Positions 1-10,127 of a stretch of DNA of 64,000 bases are shown one piece after another. The stretch's first letter is position 1; each line of letters starts with the position of its first letter. This DNA is from Himantopus leucocephalus (taxonomy: Eukaryota; Chordata; Aves; Charadriiformes; Recurvirostridae), in NCBI GenBank assembly GCA_003993805.1, contig RSEF01000005.1, positions 40,561,622 to 40,625,621 on the forward strand, given 5' to 3'. Position numbers and translations under genes: made by a program. The notes beneath the pieces are model-generated. The model had not been told where the DNA came from and did no database searches. It saw only the letters and a list, made by a program, of their open reading frames with translations.

Positions 1-96
1 GTAGCTGGAGTAAGAAGGCTTCATCAATAGGCTTCCCTTGATCAGCCTGCCTGTAGTGGACAGGTTCCTTTTGTTGCCTCAGTCTCTAATTCTTAC

Positions 97-126
97 CTAT
101 AAGTGTTCAACCTGCTTGTGGTTATT
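97..126 (-). CDS. Candidate small exon (phase 2 in, 2 out)
   Basis: A 30-base open segment with a strong donor (TATAG/gtaagaatt) and a moderate acceptor (ctgtctctgaag). In the phase delivered by the exon at 581-646 it reads ITTSRLNTY plus a split codon. It would be the most downstream exon of the gene seen here. It is too short to be sure of by eye, so phase agreement is the main support. Confidence 0.35.
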   Translation of the reverse strand, partial: NNHKQVEHL

Positions 127-580
127 CTTCAGAGACAGCTCTCCACTCTATCCATTTCTTCATGTAGAGGGCAACGCCTCTGCCCTCCTTCCTCGCCTGT
201 CTCTTCTGATCAGCCTGTAGCCATCAATAGCTGCGCTCCAGTTATGGGATTTGTCCCACCAAGTTTCTGTATGTTGATACCCTGGAGAGGCAACCTTGAA
301 ATTGAGCCTTGTCACATATTAACTTCATTCCCTGCTAGACTTTAAACCGCTGTGGTAGGTTTGGGATATCCAAGAGCTGCATGAGATCTGGTTGAAGAAG
401 CAAAAACTCACTTGGAAGTATTGTTTACCTTTGCTGAGCTGTTTTTGGGCACAGTGTTGCAAAACCAGGATGCAATTAAACTTGTTTGGACAAACAAAAT
501 ACTTTGTCTCTTTTTACCCGGAGGTAAAGATGAAGATTTTCAACCTCAGCAAGAGCTGAGTTAATAAGGAGTGTGCTTAC
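127..580. other. Intron-like sequence without further features
   Basis: Non-coding between two candidate exons. The forward open frames here (38-220, 103-345) have no splice support and no recognisable sequence. I see no AATAAA on the minus strand that would mark the gene's 3' end. Confidence 0.5.
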
Positions 581-646
581 TCCCTGTATTCCTGGAGGCG
601 TTTCATCCTCCGCTCAAGCACTTTCCATTTCACTTTATTCATGTCA
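581..646 (-). CDS. Exon encoding a basic, probably helical segment (phase 2 in, 2 out)
   Basis: The acceptor has a branch-point-like ctgac and then ttcttcag. The open segment reads DMNKVKWKVLERRMKRLQ followed by EYR, and the donor is GGGA/gtaagc. The composition (many K, R, E, L, M) suggests an amphipathic helix or coiled coil. Reading straight on gives GAG TAA, which looks like a stop. That TAA is formed by the donor itself (any phase-2 exon ending in front of GTAAG reads into TAA), so I treat this as an internal exon rather than the last one. If it were terminal, the stop would be at 577-579. Confidence 0.65.
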
Positions 647-2647
647 CTGAAGAACTATTTAATGTCAGGGAGTTCAGCCAAAGATTCTGGAGCTAAGGGG
701 AGATTGCTTAGACTCTTGCTGCAACTACAGCTCTTTATAGGCTCACTGCCACTGGTGCTTTCAATGCTGCAGCACTAGCGGCTTGGACATTCAAATGCAA
801 AGAGGTTTTCACATTACTTTCTCACAAAAGCTGTTGATTCCCCACCTTTTTTCCAGAGGACCATTAATCTAATGACCTCAAAATCAATAGATCTTATTGT
901 AAAATCTGTGAACAAATAAATTTCTGAACTGTTAGGTTACTTAGTGGGAGTCCTATTTAATTTCTATCCTGTGTTGGATTGATGCCTTACATCTAAATAA
1001 CTCCAAATATCTTAAACCAAAAGTTTTATTGAAACAAGCTGTACCAGGCAAGTTCTGCTTACCACAGGCTCAAAAATTTTTTTGTGGCTTATGCTTCAGA
1101 GTTTAAAGATCTGTAAAATTGAGGTAACCATCATACAATTAAAGCCAGTATTTCCTGATCTTGCGATATTAACTGATTACTGTACCTCTTCTTTCTGCTT
1201 AGAAAACTACGCTAACATTTTCAGTTTTGACATTAACTTCCAGACTCAGCAAGCATTGAAATTACAATGAACTGCACATCCATCCCTTAGTCATGCTGGT
1301 GCTTGCTACAGATTCAGAAAACTATTTTATCGCATTGTACTTTGATTCAAATATACATGTTCATAACTGTACAAGGTAGAAACATGCTTTAAGAAAAGAC
1401 AGAGAGAGTCTGGCTCCCAAAGCTGTTGTAGCTGCCACATTCTCCCTCTTACTATTATAGCACCATTTATTTACAATGTTTTTCAAAAGTTCTCTGACAC
1501 AAAAGAGGTAAGAAAAAATGCTCAGGTTTGAACTGGTGGATAATACCGTCATGATACACTGTGTAATGCAGTGCCCCCAGCCTGGGGGGCTATGGACAAA
1601 ATATGAAACATTGAGAAAAGGAAAATTTTTAAAGCTGTAATATAATTTGAATGCTGAATGTATTTTGCTTGAGTCTGGACAAATACTAACTAAGGGGATT
1701 GTGTGTTTTTTCAAGTTTCATGTTTCTTAAAAAATAGATACAATTCTGCAAATATCAGGACACTAAAACTTATGGTTGCTAATCTTTCTGAAGCAAATTA
1801 AACATAATGGATTCAGTAACTTTCTTGCTATGGTCTTTCCGTGATCCTTTTTCTTAAGACATATTTAAATATTAAAGAACTCTGTCCAGTAAAGACCTAA
1901 TTCTGTATGACCCAAGCGTATGTGCTGATGACTTAAACACTTTCAGTTCAGAGGTCACTTTAATATGAACACAGAGTATGACAGATGATGCTTTTAAACT
2001 TAACAAAGAATGATACTTAGCAATGGGGCTAAATAAAAAAATGACAATTCCTTAGGATTTTACAAAGTCCCCTTTCGTATTTCCTATCACACCCTTAGAT
2101 TGTGACCTCCTACAGTACCATCTTCAGTCTCCCACCTTAGGGAGTGCAGAAATATCTATTTTGTGTGTTAAGTTTAGCAACACTCAGTGTTTACACCACA
2201 CCAAGCAGTCTTTGTCTCTTCCTGTTGCCAGTCTGCAGAGGCCAGGCAAATGCTTTCTGACTCTCAGCCTGACTCAAACTGCAGATAAAGTTTACAGGCA
2301 TCTGGGAGTAGGCAAACACTTGGCCTTCTCTTGCTTATGTGGCTATTCTGATCCTTGATTCTGTCAGAATCAGTTTAATAGCCTAACAGCTGGCTGAAAT
2401 TTTCATTTATTTTAGCAGCTTGGGAACTGATTGCCTGTGTTGTGTGACAAAGACCAACAGCTTGTCCTAGTATTTTTTATGCAACCATGTCATATATTCA
2501 TTTTTAGCAACTTTATTCTAAACTTCAGTGCATTTGAAAGCTGTCAGCCCCTTGCACTTTACCGTAAGAAAAAAAAAGTAATGGCCAAGAAACATTGAAA
2601 ACAGGTGCCATAAATACATATTTAAACAAGCCAACAAATTTAGTTAC
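647..2647. other. Intron; two splice-flanked segments that do not fit
   Basis: Mostly AT-rich intron. It contains two segments with good acceptor and donor signals: 1063-1110 is closed in all three frames, and 1453-1493 is open only as phase 2 in, 1 out, which breaks the chain. No mobile element is recognised. Confidence 0.5.
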
Positions 2648-2683
2648 CCAACGTATAGAAGCATCTTCATCAGCGCAAATGTT
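2648..2683 (-). CDS. Candidate 36-base exon (phase 2 in, 2 out)
   Basis: The acceptor is strong (cattttgttttcaag) and the donor good (GTTGG/gtaact). The segment contains two CpG-bearing words (GCGC, ACGT), unusual for the surrounding intron. In phase 2 it reads TFALMKMLLYV plus a split GG. It is also open in phase 0 (NICADEDASIRW). Because its length is a multiple of three, including or skipping it keeps the downstream frame. Confidence 0.35.
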
Positions 2684-4444
2684 CTTGAAAACAAAATGTA
2701 ATTACTTTTCTAGTATATTCATGAGAGGCTGTTATTTTGATACAACTTAGCACTTGTCAGCCTCCATATGTGTATTTTGCTTATTTTTAATTCATTTTTA
2801 ATCACTTGGGTGCCCAACTGCAGGACCTTTAAGTTGATGCTGAATGTCTGTCTTTTGTTTTGAGAGCCCACTGTTCACAAAAGTCTTTGACTCCCAGTGT
2901 AAGAAACACATTATTATCCTCAGTGAACCGTATCCTTCAGAAATGCTGGTCTTCGCCAACTACCTTCATGAGTTCCAGCATCTCAACCCCCAACACGTAA
3001 CAACAGCTCTTCTTCCCTGCTGGAGTGTAGCTGTACAGTGCTTTGGATAGAGTCAGCAAACTTCAGCAGCGCTTGGGGGAAAACCCTTGCAGAAAGTTAA
3101 ACATTAGGTAGAAAGTGTAAGACAACCACTCATGGCAAAGCTATGAAGTTCAGTCTGTTTGTTAATGGTCAAGACAAGTGCAGCAAAGATACCTGAAGGT
3201 AAAACTGAAGAGTCACAAATACCTTTGGGAAAAAATTTTTAAAGATAGAGGGAAAACGGGAAAACAGTGATGCAGAAAAAGTCCCTGGCTCTGCTGCAGT
3301 TTATTACTTGGCCTATAAAGGGAGCCTAAACACTCATGGAAACTTCATCCACCCTAGCTCTGCTGCTTAAGCGTTAAGGAGTCTTCTTGCAAGCTTTGAA
3401 GCTTCAGCCTTGAAGACTGCCAACCATAGGTGTCCTGAATGCCTCTCAGCCCACCTGCATGTTGGCAATTAATGCTGAGAGACCACTCATAACGTTGGCA
3501 CCCACAGTCTATCAGAAATTTACCATACTCAACCATCATAAGTTAGAAAGTAATATTAATCTTGATGAATATACGCATATATATTCTGATGGGGTAATAT
3601 TTTTTCTAAATATTACTGATCAACTCTAAGGTTTAAATAAACGAATGTTAAATCAGAAGTGGAATTTATAAGACTTTAAAGTTGGCTTATGTAAGTGAGA
3701 ATTGCCACAGAAGATTATAGTTCAATTTAAACCAATATAGCAAGAAGTAAATGGCTATAGCCAAGAGCCATGCCTTTAGGTTGAGATCAAACACCTTAAA
3801 TCTGTAGCTCACCTTAGGGCTGAACACACATTAAGTTTGACCAGATGGGCTGGCAGTATTTTAATAGGAACACTGTTTCCCTTTCCTTTTTTTTTTTTGG
3901 TTTTAACAACACACTGCAGAATAAACTCTTAAAAGTAGATGCTATGAAGTGTAGATAGCAGATATTTTAAAATAGTATGTCCTTGTAGGAAGAAAAAAAA
4001 AAAAAACAAACCAAAACCAAATCTTGCAGAACTTGAATTCAGCTGAGGCAATTTTGTGCTATCTGCAAGCAGCTTCTTTCACAGCTGGGCCCAGACCTCA
4101 GATTCAGTGCTGAAGGGCCATTTACACCAAAAACGTTTGCTTGTGAAGAACCCAGTGACACCAGATTTCTGTTTGTTTGCTTGGTTTTTTTTCCAGTTGA
4201 TTTTCATATTTCAGGATTTAAATTTTGGGAACTTTTACATCCATATGGACACTGACACTGACTTTGAGTATTGGCCTGGCATTCCTGGAAAGTTAATGCT
4301 TGAACACTCAGCTTAAGTTCTGTGAGAACTGGAATTTTTACCACACGGGAACACGAGCTATTTTAATGCTCTCATTTAAGTTCAAGAGCAGGTTAAATGA
4401 GTAGAATTAATTCATATGTCACCATTTAGGGCTATGAGACTGAG

Positions 4445-5235
4445 ATATACAAGACCTGCCATACTGGATGAGACCAAAAGTTCAGCTAGCTCAGCAGTGC
4501 ATCTCTGATAGAAGCCAGTAGCAGCTGCTTAGGGAAAGAGTAGAAGACACCAGGCATGTGTAGAGTAATCCTTTCACTGGTTATACATTCCAAGCTTTTG
4601 GCAGTCAGTGATTTAGGGACTTTCCGAGCCAGAGATTACGTGCACACCAGAAAGTTTAATAGACATGAATGGACCTGTTTTCGATCCAGTTGTCTAATCC
4701 CTTTTAATCCCATTTACACTTTCGGCTTCCAAAGTCTGCTCATGCAATGAGTTCTACCATTAGTGTGTTATTAAAAGTACTTCTCTTTTACTTCAATTTA
4801 AATCTTTTGCCTGATAATTTTACTGGCTTCTCACAAGTACTTGTGCTGTATGTGCTTGTGCTCTTTACCTCCGGCATACAGCTCATGATTTTGTAGACCT
4901 CTATCATGTCTGTCTTTTTTCTTTTCCAAGCTAAAAATCTCAGTCTATTACATATTAATGGATGTTGTTTCATATAGCTAAATATCATCTCTTTCTTTTC
5001 TTAATTTGGTTAATTTGTTTTTTTCTAATTACCAGGAGCGATGAGAACTACATAGCGAATTAGTGATGTAGGCTCACCATATATTCACCCTTTAGAATTA
5101 TATTCTGTTTCTGTTTTGTTCCTTTCCAAATAATTCCCAATGTAGTTTGTTGTTGCCATTTTGACTGTCACTGATCCAATGAATTCAAAAACCTCTTCTC
5201 AACAGAATCTAAGTTTATTTTTACATTTTTTTCTG
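4445..5235 (-). mobile_element. Old CR1/L3-like LINE, 3' part of ORF2 and 3' end
   Basis: Read on the minus strand this is the C-terminal part of a CR1-superfamily ORF2 in heavily decayed form. The segment at 4788-4988 contains KKTDMIEVYKIM, which matches the conserved region after the reverse transcriptase in CR1 and L3 elements. The plus-strand text at about 4447-4530 (tactggatgagaccaaaag) is the familiar 3' region of an ancient amniote LINE. Many substitutions and stops show an old insertion. The exact subfamily and ends need a repeat-library search. Confidence 0.7.
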
Positions 5236-5512
5236 TGCATCCAAGGCATTAAATACATTTCAGTCTGACTTCAGGGACTTGTACAAAGCTTATCTGCAGT
5301 GACAAATATAAATTTTACTCTTTAATTTTGGTATCAATAAATGTGTCTTAAATATACCTAAACTTTTCTAAAGGTAAAATTTCTGCAAGGATATGAAATA
5401 CAAAAAACATTTACGGAAGAATTGAATTAATAAACAGTAAATTAGATTTATATGTTATAAGCGTTTTATTTAGAAATTGCTAGAAGTATATGCCCCAAAC
5501 AGCACAGAGCAT

Positions 5513-5950
5513 TTAGAATAGTATAGTTTGGATTGGAAAGGACCTTTAAAGGTCATCTAGTCCAACCCCCGCTGTAATAAGCAGGGACTTCTACAACTAG
5601 ATCAGGTTGCTCAGAAACCTTCCCAACCTGACCTTGAACGTTTCCAGGAATANCAGAAACCTTCCCAACCTGACCTTGAACGTTTCCAGGAATATCTACC
5701 ACCTCTCTGGGCAACCTGTTCCAGTGTTTTACCACCCTTATTGTAAAAAAAAAATCTTCCTTATCTCTAGTCTAAATCTATCCTCATTTAGTTTCTAACC
5801 ATTACCCCTTGTCCTATCGCAACAGGCCCTATTAAAAAGTTTTTCTTTCTTATAAGCCCTCTTTAGCAACTGGAAGGCTGCTATAAGGTCTCCCCAGAGC
5901 CTTCTCTTCTCCAGGCTGAGCAACGCCAACTCTCTCAGCCTGTCCTTCAA
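5513..5950 (-). mobile_element. CR1 LINE 3' fragment with an assembly-made duplication
   Basis: The plus strand shows the reverse complement of a CR1 3' end: gattggaaaggaccttt, then agtccaacccc, the ORF2 end and the region ending near ggctgagcaacgccaac. The element is 5' truncated, as most avian CR1 copies are. Positions 5612-5652 and 5654-5694 are the same 41 bases flanking a single N at 5653, so this part is probably a join error and not biology. It lies in an intron. Confidence 0.9.
5612..5694. repeat. Exact 41-base duplication around a single N
   Basis: Copy one is 5612-5652 and copy two is 5654-5694; they are identical and separated by one N at 5653. This is the pattern left when two contig ends overlap but are joined with a placeholder instead of being merged. 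Confidence 0.85.
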
Positions 5951-8900
5951 TGTATTTTTCAGTTGAGTCACACTAACTTATTCTAAGATATAAAGTCCAG
6001 TTGAGAAGGTTTTACAGGGCCTAAGAAGAGTTAGTTGTGTGTCATCATTGCAGGAATTTGCTAGATAGTTTTGCAATCTCCAAAAATCTGTAATAATTCA
6101 CATTCAGTAAGATGAAGTGCAACAAACTACTAATATCTCTTTTACAAAAAGAAAGAAGGAATAGGCAATAGAACAGATAAGGTGGCATCGTTAAGCAGAC
6201 TGACCAAAAAAGGACCACAATTGGTAAGGCCCCTTCAGCTTACACATAGGCACATCATACCTACTGTAAGTGTAGAGATGCTGTATGCAAATGATGGCTG
6301 GGAAGAGCTTGGAAACGCACAACCTCATCAGTCTGGGATGCAGCTTGTCCAAGGACAGTCAATTCTGGGACATTTTTTATCATTTAATGGTAACGTGCTC
6401 CCAGAGTAAGCACACTGAAGAGATTCAGCATGCTTCCCTGCAGTTATTGATTTGTTGAATTAGGTGTGCTACACAACCCAGACACTTATGAGGGGACATA
6501 CATTTTACTTTCTGTGGTTTAAACTATAGATGGTTTAATAGAGAATTTACAAATTGACAGTTTCAGACCTTTCCAACATTGTGTGCAAAACCAAAAATAT
6601 TTGTAAAAAAATTGGTGGGAATTCAGGGTGCTTTCATGTACTAATGTGTTTGTTTTTAAGTCTCCAGGTTTTCCTTCCTCATGATTTCACTAAGCAATTT
6701 AATGACAATTATTTACATTCCTGCTGAGAAAATAAGTTCATGTTCTGGAATCAAGTTGTTGCACTGAAAAGTCAGGCATTAAAGCATAGTTTTCTGTGAA
6801 ATAAGAGATTAAAAAGAAAAAAAAAAAAAAAAACCAAAACCAAATTTACTCTGATGGGAAGGTAAGTGACTAATCCTTTTCAGATTAACACATATTTAAG
6901 TATCTTTTGTAACTCCAGTCCTAATGCTGCTCTTTAAAACAATGAAATGTAAGAAAATCAAATAAGCCAACAAACTGATCCATTGCCTTTTTAGGGTGGG
7001 GTCAACTCCCCCAAAACTGTTATTATGAAAATGTTAAAGACCCTCGTTGACTGCATAGTTCAATCTACAGAAAAGGTGACAAGAGACTTCAGGTGAGTAG
7101 GGAAAGGGGTGAGTGGGTGGAAGACTTATTTGGACTCCTCTGGTGAGAAGGAACAGTGATTTTTCAACAGATGCTCCTGTTTTGGGAGAGAGAGTTGGGG
7201 AATATGACTTTTTGGAAGAGTTAAGGCTGCATGATCTGCTCCTGTGGAAAGAAACAAGGTAAATTGTTCTCCTTTCCCTGGATGTCACACTCACAGAAGG
7301 GGAGACAGACTGGCAGGTGAGAAAGAGCGGGCAGCTGCTGGGGTATAGTTGCAGGTGCAATACCTTTCCTTAGATAACCTGTAGTACTTCTGTAGCCAGC
7401 CTGATATCTCAGGTAGTTTTATTAGGCTCCTGATGAAATGATGTAGAAAATGCTGTGCTACAGAATTAATGCCCTAGGTTGGGCTATTATCAGGAACTGA
7501 AGTAGGCTGTCTTGTCAAGTTTGCTTGGAAACAGTGTTCTTATTACAAAAGGTCTACCAGGAGTTTATGCAAGTAAATAAATGCAGTTTTACACCTGTTG
7601 ATAAGTTCTTTTCCTTGCAACTTCAAGTATCAAGGAAGATTGAATGAAACCAGATGACAATAAATAAAGGTGTTTGAAAGCTGTCACCCGTATTTGAATT
7701 ACTATAATCTTTTTTTATTGTGTACTGTTAGTGCAATATCAACAATAACATCTCTCCCCCTAAGATCTAACTCTGTACCTCTGTGGTCATACCTATGCCT
7801 GTTCTTCACAGGGATAATGTTTTGTACAGTCACCTTCCCTGTTAGTGAGAAGTATGGGAGATCAAAGTCAAGATGAGCTTTCTCTCTTCCATTTCAGTGG
7901 TGCTGTTATCTTCCCAAATGGTATTGAATCAGTTATGTTACTTTTGGGGTCACTAAGATTGGAAAGGAATGTCTAAAAGGTGGTTTATTAGGAATGTTAA
8001 GCTCATGTCTACCATAGTATTTCGTTTAGTATTGTGAAGACTTGGAATGGTATCACTTATGACCAGTATATAGTTAGACAATAGAGGCGTTATTCCTTTG
8101 ATGAGCAAGGAAGTGTTGAAACGTCCTCTTCAGTCTTTCTTTTCCTGCCTTCTTTTTTTTCTGTTAGCTTTTTCCCATCCCTCCTCTTTCCCCTAAAACT
8201 GGGCTATTGAGATAACAATGTGCGTAAAATAAACACAGCATCCTCTGTGAATTTTCATTCCTGTGATCAGTTTAACCAATGACAATACCAGGTGCTAGAT
8301 GAAAAACCACTGGCAGAGTAGATTTCTTTCTTTTTCATTTCTTTGTTTTTCTACTGTTTGCTTCTGAAATGAAAGTAATGAGAACCATACAGAGACTGTC
8401 TTACAATTGTAAACTCAATTTAAAAACACAATGTGTAATGCCTCACTTCCCAAGAGGCAGAAAGGATCCATATGGTACAATGAAGGTGTGTTATTACTTT
8501 GTTGTTCCCTCCTACCTCCTCTCTCCTTCCTCCCTGTCCCCCTCTTCTTTTTTGTTATGTTTTACTACAGTAGTAGTTAGAGCCTGCTTTGGCCTAATGC
8601 AGAAAGAATAGTATTTTTCCTCTAACTTTAATTATGTTGCTTCTGCAGCATTCAGTTAAACTATTTGTTCCTATTAATTTTAGCAAGAAAATCATTCGTC
8701 ACCAACAGTTCTTCACGCTTGTGTTTTCAGCCTAAATTTGAATTAAAAAAGGCAGTCATGTTTAAAACTGACCCTCCAATAACTATATACTGAGATAGCA
8801 TGTTTTCATATTTGCAGTTTCCTTAAAAGGTAAGAGGGGGCATGATTCAGAGCTGTTAGTGCAATTTGTCTTTTCACTCTTGTGGGCCTTTAAGGAGTAA

Positions 8901-9340
8901 CTGAAGGGTCCAACAAAACTCTACAAATGACTGGTTTTGCAAGACATTGCAGCACCTCAGTAGTCAGTCTAATACCTTTGCTCTTAAAAGGCCTCTGAAT
9001 AGATGACTAATTAATCAATTAGATCCCTAACCTAGGTTAATATTTCAGCAGAAATAATGTAATGTAAGGAAAATATGAATTTTGGCAAACAGTGTGTCCT
9101 AGGGAAAACGCCCTGAGGAAGCTAGGGCGCGAGTATTGCTAAAATAGGTGTAGCGTCCCATTATTCTCTTTCAGTACTAATAGATAATGAATAGTCATCA
9201 TAATATTGCATTTGAAGAGCGAGAAGAATTTTATAATACGCCTTCAACATGAAAACTTTGGATTTCATCAGCTAGCAACAAGCATAACAAGACATTTAAC
9301 TGGGGACATGCTGTCTGAACTGCGATTGGGCAGAACTTAC

Positions 9341-9364
9341 CTATTTAGCGTTGTTCTCTTTCCT
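9341..9364 (-). CDS. 24-base micro-exon (phase 2 in, 2 out)
   Basis: It has a very strong acceptor (ctactctcttctcccag) and a very strong donor (AATAG/gtaagttc). Only one frame is fully open; it reads GKRTTLN plus a split codon and matches the phase left by the exon at 9928-9947. The codon joining the two would be AGA. The basic composition agrees with the neighbouring exons. Its length, a multiple of three, makes it a possible cassette exon. Confidence 0.55.
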   Translation of the reverse strand, partial: RKENNAK

Positions 9365-9927
9365 CTGGGAGAAGAGAGTAGAATAGGTTGATTTAAAGAA
9401 AAAAAGATGCATATATATAAACCAAATAGCAATTGCTATCACGTTTTTTCTAGGCTATTTTGTAAAACTGGTTTCGTTATCATACAAAATAGGAAAAGGG
9501 AAGAAAACTATATACCTGTTGTATGTGTGGGTTTTGGTTTTTTTCTTCTCCAGGATCTTGCATAAACAAAACAGAAATATACCAGTCGTGGAATTTTCTT
9601 GCATGTTTTGTACAGAAGAGTAATTATTTCTTTTTCTGTAGCTTCACTGGAACATTGTGATTTTTCTTTTTTTTTTTTTTTTTCATTTTCTGGTTTTTGG
9701 CGGGGTTTTTTTTTCAGAAATGCAAGGAATCTTCACCAGCAAATTAATTTCTAACAGAAATGCACAACATATGAGTGAATTAATTTGATCTGAAAATCGG
9801 GACCTCTGCAAACCACATCCTTAAACAGAACATGTGCTCATCCAAAGTGCACACAAGTAATTAAACTGAACCCTAATTTTCTTAAATGTAATTGAATTTC
9901 ATGGTGCATGGAGTATTGTGGCATTAC

Positions 9928-9947
9928 CTACCGGGGTTTTCAATAAG
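9928..9947 (-). CDS. 20-base exon (phase 0 in, 2 out)
   Basis: It reads LIENPG plus AG of a split codon. The donor is good (GGTAG/gtaatg). The acceptor (tctctaatgctgtcaaag) is moderate but has a branch-point-like ctaat. It links the phase-0 end of 10083-10127 to the phase-2 start of 9341-9364, which is the main reason to accept it. Confidence 0.45.
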
Positions 9948-10082
9948 CTTTGACAGCATTAGAGACAGCATGTTTATGGCATCACAGTGGGAAGTTTAAA
10001 AAGTCACTGATTCCCTAAATGCTAAAATGTACAACAAGCTTTTTTTTTGTTTCTTTTGAACAGTCAGTTCACATCTCTACAC

Positions 10083-10127
10083 AAATCTCCTTGATGCAGC
10101 TATGCTTTTTTCAATATCTCCTTTTTG
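10083..10127 (-). CDS. 45-base exon (phase 0 in, 0 out)
   Basis: The acceptor is strong (cacttttttccctttag). The open segment reads QKGDIEKSIAASRRF, which looks helical and charged. The donor is GT but weak (ATTT/gtgtag), so the 3' edge is the least certain part. Phase 0 on both sides agrees with 22564-22710 upstream and 9928-9947 downstream. Confidence 0.5.

Larger units (their letters stand above)
2684..9340. other. Intron with LINE remnants
   Basis: It holds the old CR1/L3-like element at about 4445-5235 and the CR1 fragment at 5513-5950, both listed separately, plus A- and T-rich tracts near 3885, 6815 and 8150. I see nothing else to name; the longer open frames here (for example 7034-7360 minus) look like chance. 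Confidence 0.5.

Noticed and set aside
1453..1493. Segment with good acceptor and donor reading ELLKNIVNKWCYN
   Set aside because: It is open only as phase 2 in, 1 out, which cannot join the phase-2 exons on either side.
1361..1714. 117-codon minus-strand frame
   Set aside because: Its length arises from AT-rich sequence across splice-like signals; no coherent exon spans it.
3885..3899. Poly-T and poly-A tracts here and near 3993, 6815, 9665 and 34252 as possible processed-pseudogene tails
   Set aside because: No recognisable gene body adjoins them and no flanking target duplication was seen.
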